Shown piece by piece: positions 20,333 to 30,833 of a stretch of 64,000 nt of DNA. The stretch comes from Nitrosovibrio sp. Nv4. Its GTDB lineage: Bacteria; Pseudomonadota; Gammaproteobacteria; Burkholderiales; Nitrosomonadaceae. The stretch covers positions 146,381-210,380 of the forward strand of contig CAMAPK010000001.1 of assembly GCA_945860135.1 (NCBI GenBank), in the 5' to 3' direction. The translations under genes and the position numbers were made by a program. The notes under the pieces are model-generated. The model did not search any database. It worked only from the letters and a program-made list of their open reading frames with translations, and had not been told where the DNA came from. The stretch's first letter is position 1; each line of letters begins with the position of its first letter.

Positions 20333-21661
20333 CTATATTTTTTTCATGAATACCTTGGAGCGGCGCTGATAGTTGTACAGCCCCTGCTTGGCCTTGGGCA
20401 ACTTCCCCACCCCGGTTTCCTCGAAACCGCGCTCGACAAACCAGTGTGCGGCGCCAGTGGTAAGCACAAACAGTTTTTTGCTGCCCTGAGTTTTAGCTCT
20501 GGCCTCGATATGTTTGAGCAGGGTATCGCCGTAGCCCGCATTGCGGTAATCAGGATGCACCGCAAGACAGGCAAGCTCACTCGCCTTTTCATCGGGAAAA
20601 GGATAGAGCGCGGCACAAGCGACGATCATGCGGTCGTGCTCCAGTACGACAAAACGGTTGATTTCCATTTCCAGCAGCTCGCGATTGCGCCGTACCAGCA
20701 CCCCCTTGGCTTCGAGCGGTTCGATCAGTTGCAGAATGCCGCCCACATCCTCAACTCCTGCATTGCGCAGGGATTGCAATGGCCCTTGCGAGATCATGCT
20801 GCCGATACCATCGTGAGTAAATAGTTCCTGCAACACTGCCCCATCCACATGGCGGCTGATGAGATGTACGCGCGCCACACCACCTTCGCAGGCTTGCACC
20901 GCGCAAGGCAGATACAAACGGACATCGGCGGAAAGTTTGGCTGCCAGCCTTGCAAGTAACGCTTTGCTTTCGGCCACGGTCAACTCACGCAGCAGTTTGC
21001 CGGATTTACCTGTGGGCTTCTCTTCGATACCGGCAGTATCCATCAGAAAAATGAGCTTCTCCGCATTGAGTGCAATCGCCGCTGCAGCCGCAACGTTTTC
21101 CAGCGTCAAGTTGAAAATCTCACCAGTAGGGGAATAGCCCAGCGGTGACAGCAGCGCCACTTCACCCTGCTCCAGACGCGAGCGGATGGCGGCAGCATCC
21201 ACCTTGCGCACCTCGCCGGTATGCATCAGGTCAACGCCTTCCACTATGCCGACCGGGCGGGCCGTGACGAAGTTGCCGCTGGCCACGCGAATAGCGGCGT
21301 TGGCCATGGGTGAATTGGGCAATCCCATCGACAACAGTGCTTCGATTTCAACGCGCACTCGCCCTATCGATTCCTTCACGCATTGCAGCGTGGCAGCATC
21401 GGTCACGCGCATTCCTTTGACATAGGTAGTCTGCAGTTTTTGTTCCTGCAGCCGCGCTTCGATTTGTGGGCGCGCGCCATGCACCAGCACCAGCCGCACC
21501 CCCAGGCTCGCCAGCAGGTTAAGGTCGTGAACCAGCTCGACGAATTTGCCGTCAGCCACCACCTCGCCACCAAAAGCAACGACAAAAGTCTTGCCGCGGA
21601 ATGCATTGACGTAGGGAGCTACCGAGCGGAACCAGGCAACAAAGTCAGTATTGAGCTTCAT
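20333..21661 (-). CDS. argA: N-acetylglutamate synthase
   Basis: 442 aa. First step of arginine synthesis, acetyl-CoA plus glutamate. The N-terminal amino-acid-kinase domain (FVVAFGGEVVADGKF, LVLVHGARPQIEARL) is the arginine-sensing part, and the C-terminal GNAT acetyltransferase domain (ACLAVHPDYRNAGYGDTLL) is catalytic. This is the classical two-domain ArgA. The ATG at 21661 gives the usual start MKLNTDFVAWFRSVAPYVN; an upstream in-frame start at 21727 would add 22 unlikely residues. Confidence 0.95.
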   Translation of the reverse strand: MKLNTDFVAWFRSVAPYVNAFRGKTFVVAFGGEVVADGKFVELVHDLNLLASLGVRLVLVHGARPQIEARLQEQKLQTTYVKGMRVTDAATLQCVKESIGRVRVEIEALLSMGLPNSPMANAAIRVASGNFVTARPVGIVEGVDLMHTGEVRKVDAAAIRSRLEQGEVALLSPLGYSPTGEIFNLTLENVAAAAAIALNAEKLIFLMDTAGIEEKPTGKSGKLLRELTVAESKALLARLAAKLSADVRLYLPCAVQACEGGVARVHLISRHVDGAVLQELFTHDGIGSMISQGPLQSLRNAGVEDVGGILQLIEPLEAKGVLVRRNRELLEMEINRFVVLEHDRMIVACAALYPFPDEKASELACLAVHPDYRNAGYGDTLLKHIEARAKTQGSKKLFVLTTGAAHWFVERGFEETGVGKLPKAKQGLYNYQRRSKVFMKKI

Positions 21662-21762
21662 GTTCCAAGTCGATGTATTGAAAATACCAATTAAATATTC
21701 AGGCAATAGCCGTAGTTTACAAGTCAAAGCCTAAAACTCAAAACTGAGGCTTCCTAACCGAA

Positions 21763-22530
21763 TCAAAAATCACCCCACAGCGCCTGCAGCGCCGCAACTG
21801 CGGCCAGCGCGGCGGTTTCGGTGCGGAGTATGCGCCCACCCAGGCGTAGCGGCACAAAACCAGTCGCCCGCGCGGCGGCCTCTTCCTCCGGCGCAAGACC
21901 GCCTTCCGGCCCGACCAGCAAAGTCAGGGCGGTAACCGTGGCGGCTTCGGGGAAATCACGCAAGCCCTTTTCTGCCGTGGGTACAAACATAAAATATAAA
22001 TTGCCGGGAGCGCTGGCGCGCGAATTCTTCCGCACGGTCATTTGTTCATCCAGCCAGTCAGGTAATGACAGCAGCGGCAGCACTTGCGGCAAATGATTCC
22101 TGCCGCATTGTTCGCAAGCAGAGGCCACAATTTGCTGCCAGTGCCGCGCACGTTTATCCGCGCGTTCGCCGGTGAGTCTTACTACACTGCGTCTTGTGGC
22201 AATGGGCTGGATGCGACTTACGCCTAGCTCCACGGCTTTCTGCATGATCCAGTCCATTTTCTCGCTGGCGCATACAGCCTGTACCAGCGTGATGTTGAGT
22301 GGCGATTCGCGCTCGATATCGAACTGCTTTTCAACCGCAACCATGGCGCCGCTCTTGTCGATACGTGCAATAATTGCCGAAAACTCGCCGCCATTCCCGT
22401 TAAATAGCCTGATCTGATCGCCCTGCTCCAACCGCAACACCCGCGCAGCGTGATGCGCCGCACTGGCAGGCAATTCGATGATCCGGCCTGCAGTGATTTC
22501 ACCGGGGCAATAGAAACGGGGGAATGTCAT
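21763..22530 (-). CDS. rsmE: 16S rRNA (uracil-1498-N3)-methyltransferase RsmE
   Basis: 255 aa. SAM-dependent SPOUT-class enzyme that methylates U1498 of 16S rRNA. The N-terminal PUA-like part (PRFYCPGEI) and the C-terminal knotted SAM site with LLVGPEGGLAPEEE and LGGRILRTETAALAAVAALQ are present. I prefer the ATG at 22530, which places FPRFYCPG near the start as in the family; an ATG eight codons upstream (22554) is the alternative. It is divergent from the thioredoxin-like gene. Confidence 0.95.
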   Translation of the reverse strand: MTFPRFYCPGEITAGRIIELPASAAHHAARVLRLEQGDQIRLFNGNGGEFSAIIARIDKSGAMVAVEKQFDIERESPLNITLVQAVCASEKMDWIMQKAVELGVSRIQPIATRRSVVRLTGERADKRARHWQQIVASACEQCGRNHLPQVLPLLSLPDWLDEQMTVRKNSRASAPGNLYFMFVPTAEKGLRDFPEAATVTALTLLVGPEGGLAPEEEAAARATGFVPLRLGGRILRTETAALAAVAALQALWGDF

Positions 22531-22611
22531 GGTTTCGGCGTCAAATGCGCCCATGATAATATAAAAGCCGGTTTTATCAGGAATTCAGATCAGAAACTCA
22601 GGAGAGAACAT

Positions 22612-23169
22612 ATGGCAAGCTTGGAAACGCCCGTTTGTGATTTCGGCTGGAAAGCAGTGGATTTCGATTTGCCGGGAGTGGATGGAAAGCGCCACAACCT
22701 GGCAGCGGCGAAAGGTGAAAATGGACTGCTGCTGATGTTCATCTGCAATCATTGTCCGTATGTGAAGGCGATACGGGAGCGCATTGTCCGTGATGTGAAG
22801 GAGTTGCACCAGCACGGCATCGGCGCCATCGCCATCATGTCCAACGACCCCGCCGATTATCCCGAGGATTCTTTCGATAATATGGCACGGGTGGCGAAAG
22901 AATTTGCTTTCCCGTTTCCCTACGTGTGGGATGAGACCCAGCAGGTGGCCCAGGCATATGGCGCAGTATGCACACCGGATTTCTTCGGTCTCAACAGCAA
23001 TCTCGAATTGCAGTACCGTGGGCGACTCGATGCTTCACGCAAGGAGGCCGCACCTGCTGATGTGCGCCGTGACCTGTTCGAAGCCATGCTGCAGGTCGCA
23101 CAGACCGGTCGCGGACCGGAGCAGCAGATCCCCAGTATCGGCTGTTCGATCAAGTGGCGGGCGGAATAG
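22612..23169 (+). CDS. Thioredoxin-like (AhpC/TSA-type) protein
   Basis: 185 aa. A peroxiredoxin/thioredoxin fold with the redox pair in FICNHCPYVKAI (CNHC) after a typical LPGVDGKRHNLAA strand. Such proteins are cytoplasmic thiol-disulfide or peroxide-handling enzymes; the true substrate is unknown. There is no signal peptide. An AGGAGAG ribosome site precedes the ATG at 22612, which decides the start. The stop is followed 2 nt later by the next gene, so the two are probably co-translated. Confidence 0.85.
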   Translation: MASLETPVCDFGWKAVDFDLPGVDGKRHNLAAAKGENGLLLMFICNHCPYVKAIRERIVRDVKELHQHGIGAIAIMSNDPADYPEDSFDNMARVAKEFAFPFPYVWDETQQVAQAYGAVCTPDFFGLNSNLELQYRGRLDASRKEAAPADVRRDLFEAMLQVAQTGRGPEQQIPSIGCSIKWRAE

Positions 23170-23171
23170 AC

Positions 23172-23954
23172 ATGCTCGACGCGGTCATCGCCGCAGTCAA
23201 AGCAGTGGCGCAACAGGAAATTATGCCGCGTTATCTGCGCGTAGCACGGCAGCGCAAGGCTGACGGCAGCCTGTTTACCGAAGCCGATCTCGCCACCCAG
23301 GAAGCGCTCACGCGCGAGTTGCGGAAAATCTATCCCGGTGCAGTGGTGGGTGAAGAGATGCCGGAACAGCAGCAGACTGAACAATGGCTGGCGGGTGATG
23401 CCGGGCTATGGTGCATGGATCCAATAGACGGCACCTCCAATTTCGTCAACGGCCTGCCTTATTTTGCCGTTTCGGTAGCACTGATGCGCCACGGCAGGAG
23501 TGTGCTCGGCGTAGTTTACGATCCGGTAGCGGATGAAATGTTCTATGCCGAAAAAGGCAAGGGCGCCTATCTCAATGGCGAGAAACTGCCAATCAAGGAA
23601 CACGTCCCCGAACTGCGCAGCACAATGGCGGGTGTGGATCTGAAACGGCTTGATTACAAGCTGGCGGCAGCGGTCTCCACCTCACCGCCCTGTGCCTCCC
23701 AGCGCAATTATGGTGCCAGTGCACTGGACTGGTGCTACACCGCTGCCGGCCGTTTTGACCTTTACCTGCATGGCGGACAAAAATTGTGGGATTACGCCGC
23801 TGGCTGCCTGATTCTGGAAGAGGCCGGCGGGCGCATGTGCGGTCTTGATCAGGATGATTTCTGGGCAGAACCGTTGTGGCAGCGATCGGTCATTGCAGCA
23901 CTCGACCCCGGCTTGTTCTTGCAGTGGCGGGACTGGATACGCACCCACCGATAA
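23172..23954 (+). CDS. Inositol monophosphatase family protein
   Basis: 260 aa. Metal-dependent phosphatase fold with both signatures: WCMDPIDGTSNFVNGLPYFA (metal ligands) and WDYAAGCLILEEAGG. Family members hydrolyse inositol phosphates, histidinol phosphate or PAP, and this one could be any of these. The ATG at 23172 lies 2 nt after the upstream stop; a GTG six codons earlier would overlap that gene. Confidence 0.9.
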   Translation: MLDAVIAAVKAVAQQEIMPRYLRVARQRKADGSLFTEADLATQEALTRELRKIYPGAVVGEEMPEQQQTEQWLAGDAGLWCMDPIDGTSNFVNGLPYFAVSVALMRHGRSVLGVVYDPVADEMFYAEKGKGAYLNGEKLPIKEHVPELRSTMAGVDLKRLDYKLAAAVSTSPPCASQRNYGASALDWCYTAAGRFDLYLHGGQKLWDYAAGCLILEEAGGRMCGLDQDDFWAEPLWQRSVIAALDPGLFLQWRDWIRTHR

Positions 23955-24021
23955 AACGGCTGTCATAGGCATTCGCAGCAAACAGGAATAGAATCGCGAC
24001 AATTCAAGGCGGACGACTCAA

Positions 24022-25473
24022 TTGAAAATCATTATTCTGGGCGCGGGACGGGTGGGCACGTCGGTGGCGGAAAATCTGGTGAGCGAAGCCAACGACATTA
24101 CCATGGTGGATGTCGCCGCAGACAAGCTGCTGCTGTTACAGGACCATCTGGATCTGCGCACGGTAGTGGGCAACGCTTCGCACCCGTCTGTGTTGATACG
24201 GGCCGGTGCCGCGGATGCCGACATGATACTGGCTGTGACCCAGAGTGACGAAACCAACCTGGTGGCATGCAAGCTCGCCGCCACCATGTTCAATACGCCG
24301 ACCAAGATCGCGCGCATCCACTCGGCTAATTTTCTTGCCTACCCGGAAATCTTTTCTGTGGAAAATTTCAGTGTGGATTTCGTCATCTGCCCGGAACAGA
24401 TACTGACCGAGTACATCGAAAAACTGATCGAGTTTCCGGAAGCCTTGCAGGTGCTTGATTTCGCCGATGGCAAGGTAAGCCTGGTTGCAGTGCGGGCGTT
24501 TCACGGCGGCCCCCTGGTTGGCCGGGAACTGCAGGAATTGCGCCAGCACGTGCCCAATGTCGACACGCGAGTGGCGGCAATCTTCCGCAAGGATCGCCCC
24601 ATGATCCCGGAAGGCAACACGGTGATTGAGGCTGAGGACGAAGTATTTTTTCTTGCTGCAGCAAAAGACATCCGCAGCGTGATGCGCGAAATGCGGCGCA
24701 TGGATAAACCGGTCGAGCGCGTAATGATCGCTGGCGGCGGCAACATCGGCAAGCGCCTGGCCAAAGCACTGGAAAAAGATTATCAGGTAAAGATCATCGA
24801 ATACGACAAGCGCGCGAGCGAACGCTTGGCGGCGGATCTGCATCATGCCCTGGTGTTGCACGGCGATGCCACTGACGAGGACTTGCTGGAAAGCGAGAAT
24901 GTCGCCGAGATGGACATGTTCTGCGCGCTCACCAATGATGACGAAAACAACATCATGTCGGCGCTGCTGGCCAAGCGCATGGGTGCGCGCAAAGTAATCG
25001 CGCTCATCAACCGCAGTGCTTATGTGGATCTGGTGCAAAGCGGCAGCATCGATATTGCCATTTCCCCCGCGCAAGTTACCATCGGCTCGCTGCTCGCGCA
25101 TGTCCGGCGCGGCGACGTGGCGGCGGTGCACAGCCTGCGGCGCGGCGCGGCGGAGGCGCTGGAACTGGTCGTGCACGGTGATGCCAGATCATCCAATGTG
25201 GTGGGACGCAAAGTGGCCGATATCAAATTGCCCAAGGGCGCAACCATAGGCGCCATCGTGCGCGGCCTGCCGGCAGCAGAAAGCCGGAATTGGGGAAGTG
25301 AGGAGGAGAAAAAAAAGACGAAAGATGCCGCATCCGGTCGGGATGCGCAGGTATTGATCGCGCATCATGACACGGTAATTGAAGCGGAAGATCATGTCAT
25401 CGTATTCGTGATCAACAAGAAACTGATTCACCAGGTGGAAAAGTTGTTCCAGGTCGGTGTCGGTTTCCTGTAA
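24022..25473 (+). CDS. trkA: Trk potassium uptake regulator TrkA
   Basis: 483 aa. Cytoplasmic NAD-binding gating subunit of the Trk K+ channel. Two tandem RCK repeats are visible, each with a Rossmann GxGxxG: IILGAGRVGTSVAENL at the start and MIAGGGNIGKRLAKAL near residue 235. A charged, Lys/Glu-rich insert (EEEKKKTKDAASGRD) lies in the second C-terminal RCK subdomain near residue 425, longer than usual. The start is a TTG after GGCGGA. trkH follows 12 nt downstream. Confidence 0.96.
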   Translation: MKIIILGAGRVGTSVAENLVSEANDITMVDVAADKLLLLQDHLDLRTVVGNASHPSVLIRAGAADADMILAVTQSDETNLVACKLAATMFNTPTKIARIHSANFLAYPEIFSVENFSVDFVICPEQILTEYIEKLIEFPEALQVLDFADGKVSLVAVRAFHGGPLVGRELQELRQHVPNVDTRVAAIFRKDRPMIPEGNTVIEAEDEVFFLAAAKDIRSVMREMRRMDKPVERVMIAGGGNIGKRLAKALEKDYQVKIIEYDKRASERLAADLHHALVLHGDATDEDLLESENVAEMDMFCALTNDDENNIMSALLAKRMGARKVIALINRSAYVDLVQSGSIDIAISPAQVTIGSLLAHVRRGDVAAVHSLRRGAAEALELVVHGDARSSNVVGRKVADIKLPKGATIGAIVRGLPAAESRNWGSEEEKKKTKDAASGRDAQVLIAHHDTVIEAEDHVIVFVINKKLIHQVEKLFQVGVGFL

Positions 25474-25485
25474 CCGGACTCGTCG

Positions 25486-26943
25486 ATGAGCCGTCTCTTT
25501 GCCGTCACCAATGTGCTGGGTATGGTGATCATGATATTCGGGCTTGCCATGCTGTTGCCCCTGGCTGTCTCTTTCTGGCTGGATGACACCGCGCTGTTCG
25601 CGCACTCCCAGGCCATCCTTATCACTATTTTCTGCGGCCTGGTGATGTCGCTGGTGACACGCTGGCACCGGCGCGAACTGCAGGTACGCGATGGCTTCCT
25701 GCTGGTAGTGCTGGTCTGGTCGGTATTGCCGGTATTCGCTACCCTGCCGTTCATGTTTTTCATGCCGCATCTGGGCTTCACCGATGCCTATTTCGAGGCC
25801 GCTTCCGGCATCACCACCACCGGGGCAACGGTGCTTTCTGATCTGGACAAGCTGCCGCCTTCCATCAATCTGTGGCGCTGCGAACTGCAGTGGCTGGGTG
25901 GCATGGGCCTGATCGTGCTGGCCGTCGCCATCCTGCCACTGCTCGGCGTGGGTGGCAGACAGATGTTCAAGGCGGAAACCCCGGGACCAATGAAAGATAC
26001 CAAGCTGACGCCGCGCATTGCCGAAACTGCCAAAGCCCTGTGGTTGATTTATGCAGGCATGACCCTGGCCTGCATGGTTGCGTACCAGTTGGCTGGCATG
26101 AGTTGGCTCGATGCGGTTATGCATGCCTTCACCACTCTGAGTCTGGGAGGAGTTTCCTCACACGATGCCAGCTTCGGTTACTGGAATTCGCCGCTGATAG
26201 AAAGCATCGCCATTTTCTTCATGCTGATCGCGGGAATAAATTTCGCTTCGCATTTTCTGGTGTGGCGGGCAAAAAGCTTTTCACCCTACCGCCATGATCC
26301 GGAAACGGGGATGTTCATCCTGATTACAGTGGGAAGCTGTATCGGCCTCGCGTTCTATCTCTGGCTCATGGATGTGTACCCCGACCCCCTGACAGCACTA
26401 CGCTACGCCAGCTTCAACACGGTTTCGATCGCCACCTCCACCGGCTATGCCAGCACGGATTACTATCTGTGGCCAATTTTTGCGCCGCTGTGGATGCTCT
26501 TCCTTTCCAGTTTTTGCTCGTCGTCAGGCTCCACTGGTGGTGGCATCAAGATGATCCGTGCCCAGATTCTGTTCAAGCAGGTATTTCGGGAAATGATCAT
26601 AATCATGCACCCCCAAGCAGTCTCACCCGTGAAGCTTGGCGGTAGCGTGGTGCCGAACCGCATTGTTTTCGCGGTACTGGCCTTCCTGTCCATCTATATC
26701 GCCAGCATTATCTCCATGACACTGATTCTTGCTCTGAGCGGACTGGATTTAATTACGGCTTTGTCTGCCGTAGTAGCGTGTATCAACAACCTGGGTCCGG
26801 GCTTTAGTCAAGTCGGTCCCGCGACTACTTTCGCAGTGCTTACCGACTTCCAGATCTGGGTGTGCAGCTTCGCCATGTTGCTGGGACGGCTGGAGCTTTT
26901 TACTCTGCTGATCGTATTTACCCCCGCGTTCTGGAGGAAATAA
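25486..26943 (+). CDS. trkH: Trk potassium uptake channel TrkH
   Basis: 485 aa. Inner-membrane K+ channel subunit with multiple hydrophobic segments and the repeated pore-loop pattern: EAASGITTTGATVL in the first repeat, then TTLSLGGVSSHDASFG, NTVSIATSTGYASTDYY and ACINNLGPGFSQVGP. These glycine-rich loops form the selectivity filter. It is directly downstream of trkA and ends with the usual TPAFWRK. Confidence 0.97.
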   Translation: MSRLFAVTNVLGMVIMIFGLAMLLPLAVSFWLDDTALFAHSQAILITIFCGLVMSLVTRWHRRELQVRDGFLLVVLVWSVLPVFATLPFMFFMPHLGFTDAYFEAASGITTTGATVLSDLDKLPPSINLWRCELQWLGGMGLIVLAVAILPLLGVGGRQMFKAETPGPMKDTKLTPRIAETAKALWLIYAGMTLACMVAYQLAGMSWLDAVMHAFTTLSLGGVSSHDASFGYWNSPLIESIAIFFMLIAGINFASHFLVWRAKSFSPYRHDPETGMFILITVGSCIGLAFYLWLMDVYPDPLTALRYASFNTVSIATSTGYASTDYYLWPIFAPLWMLFLSSFCSSSGSTGGGIKMIRAQILFKQVFREMIIIMHPQAVSPVKLGGSVVPNRIVFAVLAFLSIYIASIISMTLILALSGLDLITALSAVVACINNLGPGFSQVGPATTFAVLTDFQIWVCSFAMLLGRLELFTLLIVFTPAFWRK

Positions 26944-27052
26944 TCCTTCTGACTTAAGAGCCCGCATCACCGATAGCAAATTCTCCGCCCGCTTGATAGA
27001 ATTAGCGTTTTCCATTTAATCGAATCATTCCATCATCTATCCAGGATCCCTC

Positions 27053-28321
27053 ATGGCCACCAAAGACTTCTACCCTGCTAAAAAAATCAGCACGTTTTAT
27101 CCGCCGCAACGCACCCTGATGGGACCGGGGCCATCGGATACACATCCGCGCGTGCTGTCCGCCATGGCACGCCCGACTCTGGGTCACCTTGACCCGGTGT
27201 TCACTGACATGATGGAAGAGATGAAAAGCCTGCTGCGCTATTCATTCCAGACTGCCAATTTACTGACTTTTCCGGTTTCTGGTCCGGGCTCGGTGGGGAT
27301 GGAAATGTGCTTCGTCAATATGGTCAATCCCGGTGACAAGGTGATTGTGTGCCGCAATGGCGTGTTCGGCGGACGCATGATTGAGAACGTACAGCGCTGC
27401 GGCGGTGTTGCGGTGGTGGTGGAAGATCGCTGGGGAGAGCCAGTAGATCCGCAAAAAGTGGAAGATGCGCTGAAACAGAATCCCGACGCAAAGATCGTCG
27501 CTTTCGTTCATGCCGAAACATCCACCGGCGTATTGTCAGATGCGAAAACGCTGTGCGAGATCGCCCGTCGCCACAATTGCATGACCATAGTGGATACGGT
27601 TACTTCGTTGGGTGGTTCCCCCATCCTGACCGATGAATGGAAGATAGACGCGATTTATTCCGGCAGCCAGAAATGCCTGTCGTGCCCGCCGGGCCTGTCG
27701 CCGGTCAGCTTCTCCGAACGCGTGGTGGATCTGGTCAAGAATCGCCAGAGAAAAGTACAAAGCTGGTTCATGGATCTGAACCTGCAACTGGGTTACTGGG
27801 GTTCCAGCCGCACTTATCACCACACCGCCCCCACCAATGCGCTGTACGCGCTGCATGAATCGCTGTTCATGCTCTATGAAGAAGGGCTGGAGCATTCCTG
27901 GGCACGCCATCAACGCAACCATAAGGCACTGAAAGCGGGACTGGAAACCATGGGGATGGAATTTGTGGTGGCAGAAAAATATCGCCTGCCGCAATTGAAT
28001 GCGGTGCACGTGCCGGCTGGCGTGGATGAGAAGGAAGTCCGGCGCAGACTGCTCGCCGACTACAGCTTGGAAATCGGTGCTGGACTGGGCGACTTCGCCG
28101 GGAAAATCTGGCGTTTCGGCCTGATGGGCTATTCCAGCAAAATCGAAAATGTGATGCTGTGCCTGAGCGCACTGGAAAATGTATTCTCCGATATGGGCAG
28201 GAAAGTCGAACCCGGCGCGGCGGAATCGGCAGCGCATCAAAGCTATGCTGCCAACCCGCTGGCGCTGCCGCAGCAGATGTCGCTGCCGCTGCATGCAGTA
28301 GCAAAAGCAGCGGGAGCCTGA
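27053..28321 (+). CDS. Serine-glyoxylate / alanine-glyoxylate class V aminotransferase
   Basis: 422 aa. PLP enzyme of the AGXT/SGAT group; makes glycine from glyoxylate with serine or alanine as amino donor, as used in photorespiratory glycolate salvage and in the serine cycle. The N-terminus has the family segment LMGPGPSDTHPRVLSAM, and the PLP lysine is in SGSQKCLSCPPG. The C-terminal extension (about 385-422) is rich in Ala and Gln and looks disordered. The amino donor cannot be told from sequence. It has its own leader. Confidence 0.9.
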   Translation: MATKDFYPAKKISTFYPPQRTLMGPGPSDTHPRVLSAMARPTLGHLDPVFTDMMEEMKSLLRYSFQTANLLTFPVSGPGSVGMEMCFVNMVNPGDKVIVCRNGVFGGRMIENVQRCGGVAVVVEDRWGEPVDPQKVEDALKQNPDAKIVAFVHAETSTGVLSDAKTLCEIARRHNCMTIVDTVTSLGGSPILTDEWKIDAIYSGSQKCLSCPPGLSPVSFSERVVDLVKNRQRKVQSWFMDLNLQLGYWGSSRTYHHTAPTNALYALHESLFMLYEEGLEHSWARHQRNHKALKAGLETMGMEFVVAEKYRLPQLNAVHVPAGVDEKEVRRRLLADYSLEIGAGLGDFAGKIWRFGLMGYSSKIENVMLCLSALENVFSDMGRKVEPGAAESAAHQSYAANPLALPQQMSLPLHAVAKAAGA

Positions 28322-28324
28322 AAC

Positions 28325-28358
28325 CATTTCCCTTCCTCGATTACGGGGAGGGGAAATG
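28325..28358. terminator. Hairpin between convergent aminotransferase and metF genes
   Basis: CATTTCCC (28325-28332) pairs with GGGAAATG (28351-28358), with further partial pairing inside (TTCCTC with GGGGAG). It lies in the 62-bp gap between two converging genes, a natural place for a shared terminator. Confidence 0.45.
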
Positions 28359-28383
28359 ATGTCCGCCTTGCACAAAACCTAAA

Positions 28384-29229
28384 TTACAACCCCAGGCGTT
28401 GCCAGATAGTAGTCGACAGTCCCGCCGAATTCAGCGTATAGAAATGCAGCCCCGGTGCACCCCCTTTGAGCAAGCGGTCACACAGGTCGGTCACGACATC
28501 GAGTCCGAATGCGCGAATTGATGCACTGTCATCCCCGTAACCTTCCAGCCGCTTCCTGATCCAGCGCGGAATCTCCGCGCCGCAAGCATCCGAGAATCTC
28601 GCCAGTTGGGAAAACTTGTTGATCGGCATGATGCCGGGCACGATCGGAATGTCGATTCCCGCCGCTTCACACGCTTCAATAAAACTGAAATAGGCATCCG
28701 CATTGTAGAAGTACTGAGTAATAGCGGAATTCGCTCCCGCCTCCACCTTACGCTTGAAGTTTTGCAAATCCTCCTGCGCCGAACGCGCCTGCGGGTGATA
28801 CTCCGGGTAAGCGGCCACTTCGATGCGGAACGCATCACCGAATTCCTTGCGGATAAACGCCACCAGTTCGTTGGCGTAACGAAATTCCCCCGCCTGCGCC
28901 ATACCCGATGGTAAATCGCCACGCAGCGCGACAATATGACGGATGCCGTGGTCACGATATTTTTCCAGCATGGCACGGATGTTTTCGCCGGTCGAGCCGA
29001 TACAGGAAAGATGCGGGGCAGCCGTATGTCCCTCGGCCTGAATTTCCAGCACCGCTTCGAGAGTGCGGTCGCGGGTGGAACCACCCGCACCGAAAGTCAC
29101 CGAAAAGAATTTTGGACTGAGTTGCGCCAGTTGCCTGCGGGTAGCGCGCAGTTTCTCCATTCCTTCCGGCGTCTGCGGCGGGAAGAATTCAAAACTGAAA
29201 GTGGGGGTGAATTTTTTCTGTGATTCCAT
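28384..29229 (-). CDS. metF: Methylenetetrahydrofolate reductase
   Basis: 281 aa. FAD enzyme reducing 5,10-methylene-THF to 5-methyl-THF for methionine synthesis. The N-terminal FSFEFFPPQTPEGMEKL and the folate-binding VTFGAGGSTRDRTLE are diagnostic, as is LRGDLPSG. The ATG at 29229 has GGAGGCGGGA just upstream; an in-frame TTG eight codons earlier would overlap that site. It is 27 nt downstream of ahcY and closes the metK-ahcY-metF run. Confidence 0.96.
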   Translation of the reverse strand: MESQKKFTPTFSFEFFPPQTPEGMEKLRATRRQLAQLSPKFFSVTFGAGGSTRDRTLEAVLEIQAEGHTAAPHLSCIGSTGENIRAMLEKYRDHGIRHIVALRGDLPSGMAQAGEFRYANELVAFIRKEFGDAFRIEVAAYPEYHPQARSAQEDLQNFKRKVEAGANSAITQYFYNADAYFSFIEACEAAGIDIPIVPGIMPINKFSQLARFSDACGAEIPRWIRKRLEGYGDDSASIRAFGLDVVTDLCDRLLKGGAPGLHFYTLNSAGLSTTIWQRLGL

Positions 29230-29256
29230 TTCCCGCCTCCCTCCACAAGCCAAGAA

Positions 29257-30696
<1,440 letters not shown>

Positions 30697-30717
30697 GGAA
30701 CAATCTCCTGAAAAATG

Positions 30718-30796
30718 AACGAGCGCCGTTGTTACGATATCCTCCATCGCCGAGCCTCGCGGGATTGTGCCCGTTGCAGCGCTCCTCAGCGTGGAG
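30718..30796 (-). promoter_or_regulatory. SAH riboswitch in the ahcY leader
   Basis: On the minus strand the leader contains GAGGAGCGCTGCAACGGG, then CGAGGCTCGG, then AACGGCGCTC, the three conserved blocks of the S-adenosylhomocysteine riboswitch in the right order. The first block can pair with the last (GAGCGC with GCGCTC), closing the aptamer. It sits between metK and ahcY, immediately before the ahcY ribosome site, as in other Betaproteobacteria where it turns on ahcY when SAH accumulates. Confidence 0.9.
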
Positions 30797-30833
30797 GGTA
30801 GAACTAAACTTCAACCGGTGAATCCGCTACTGT

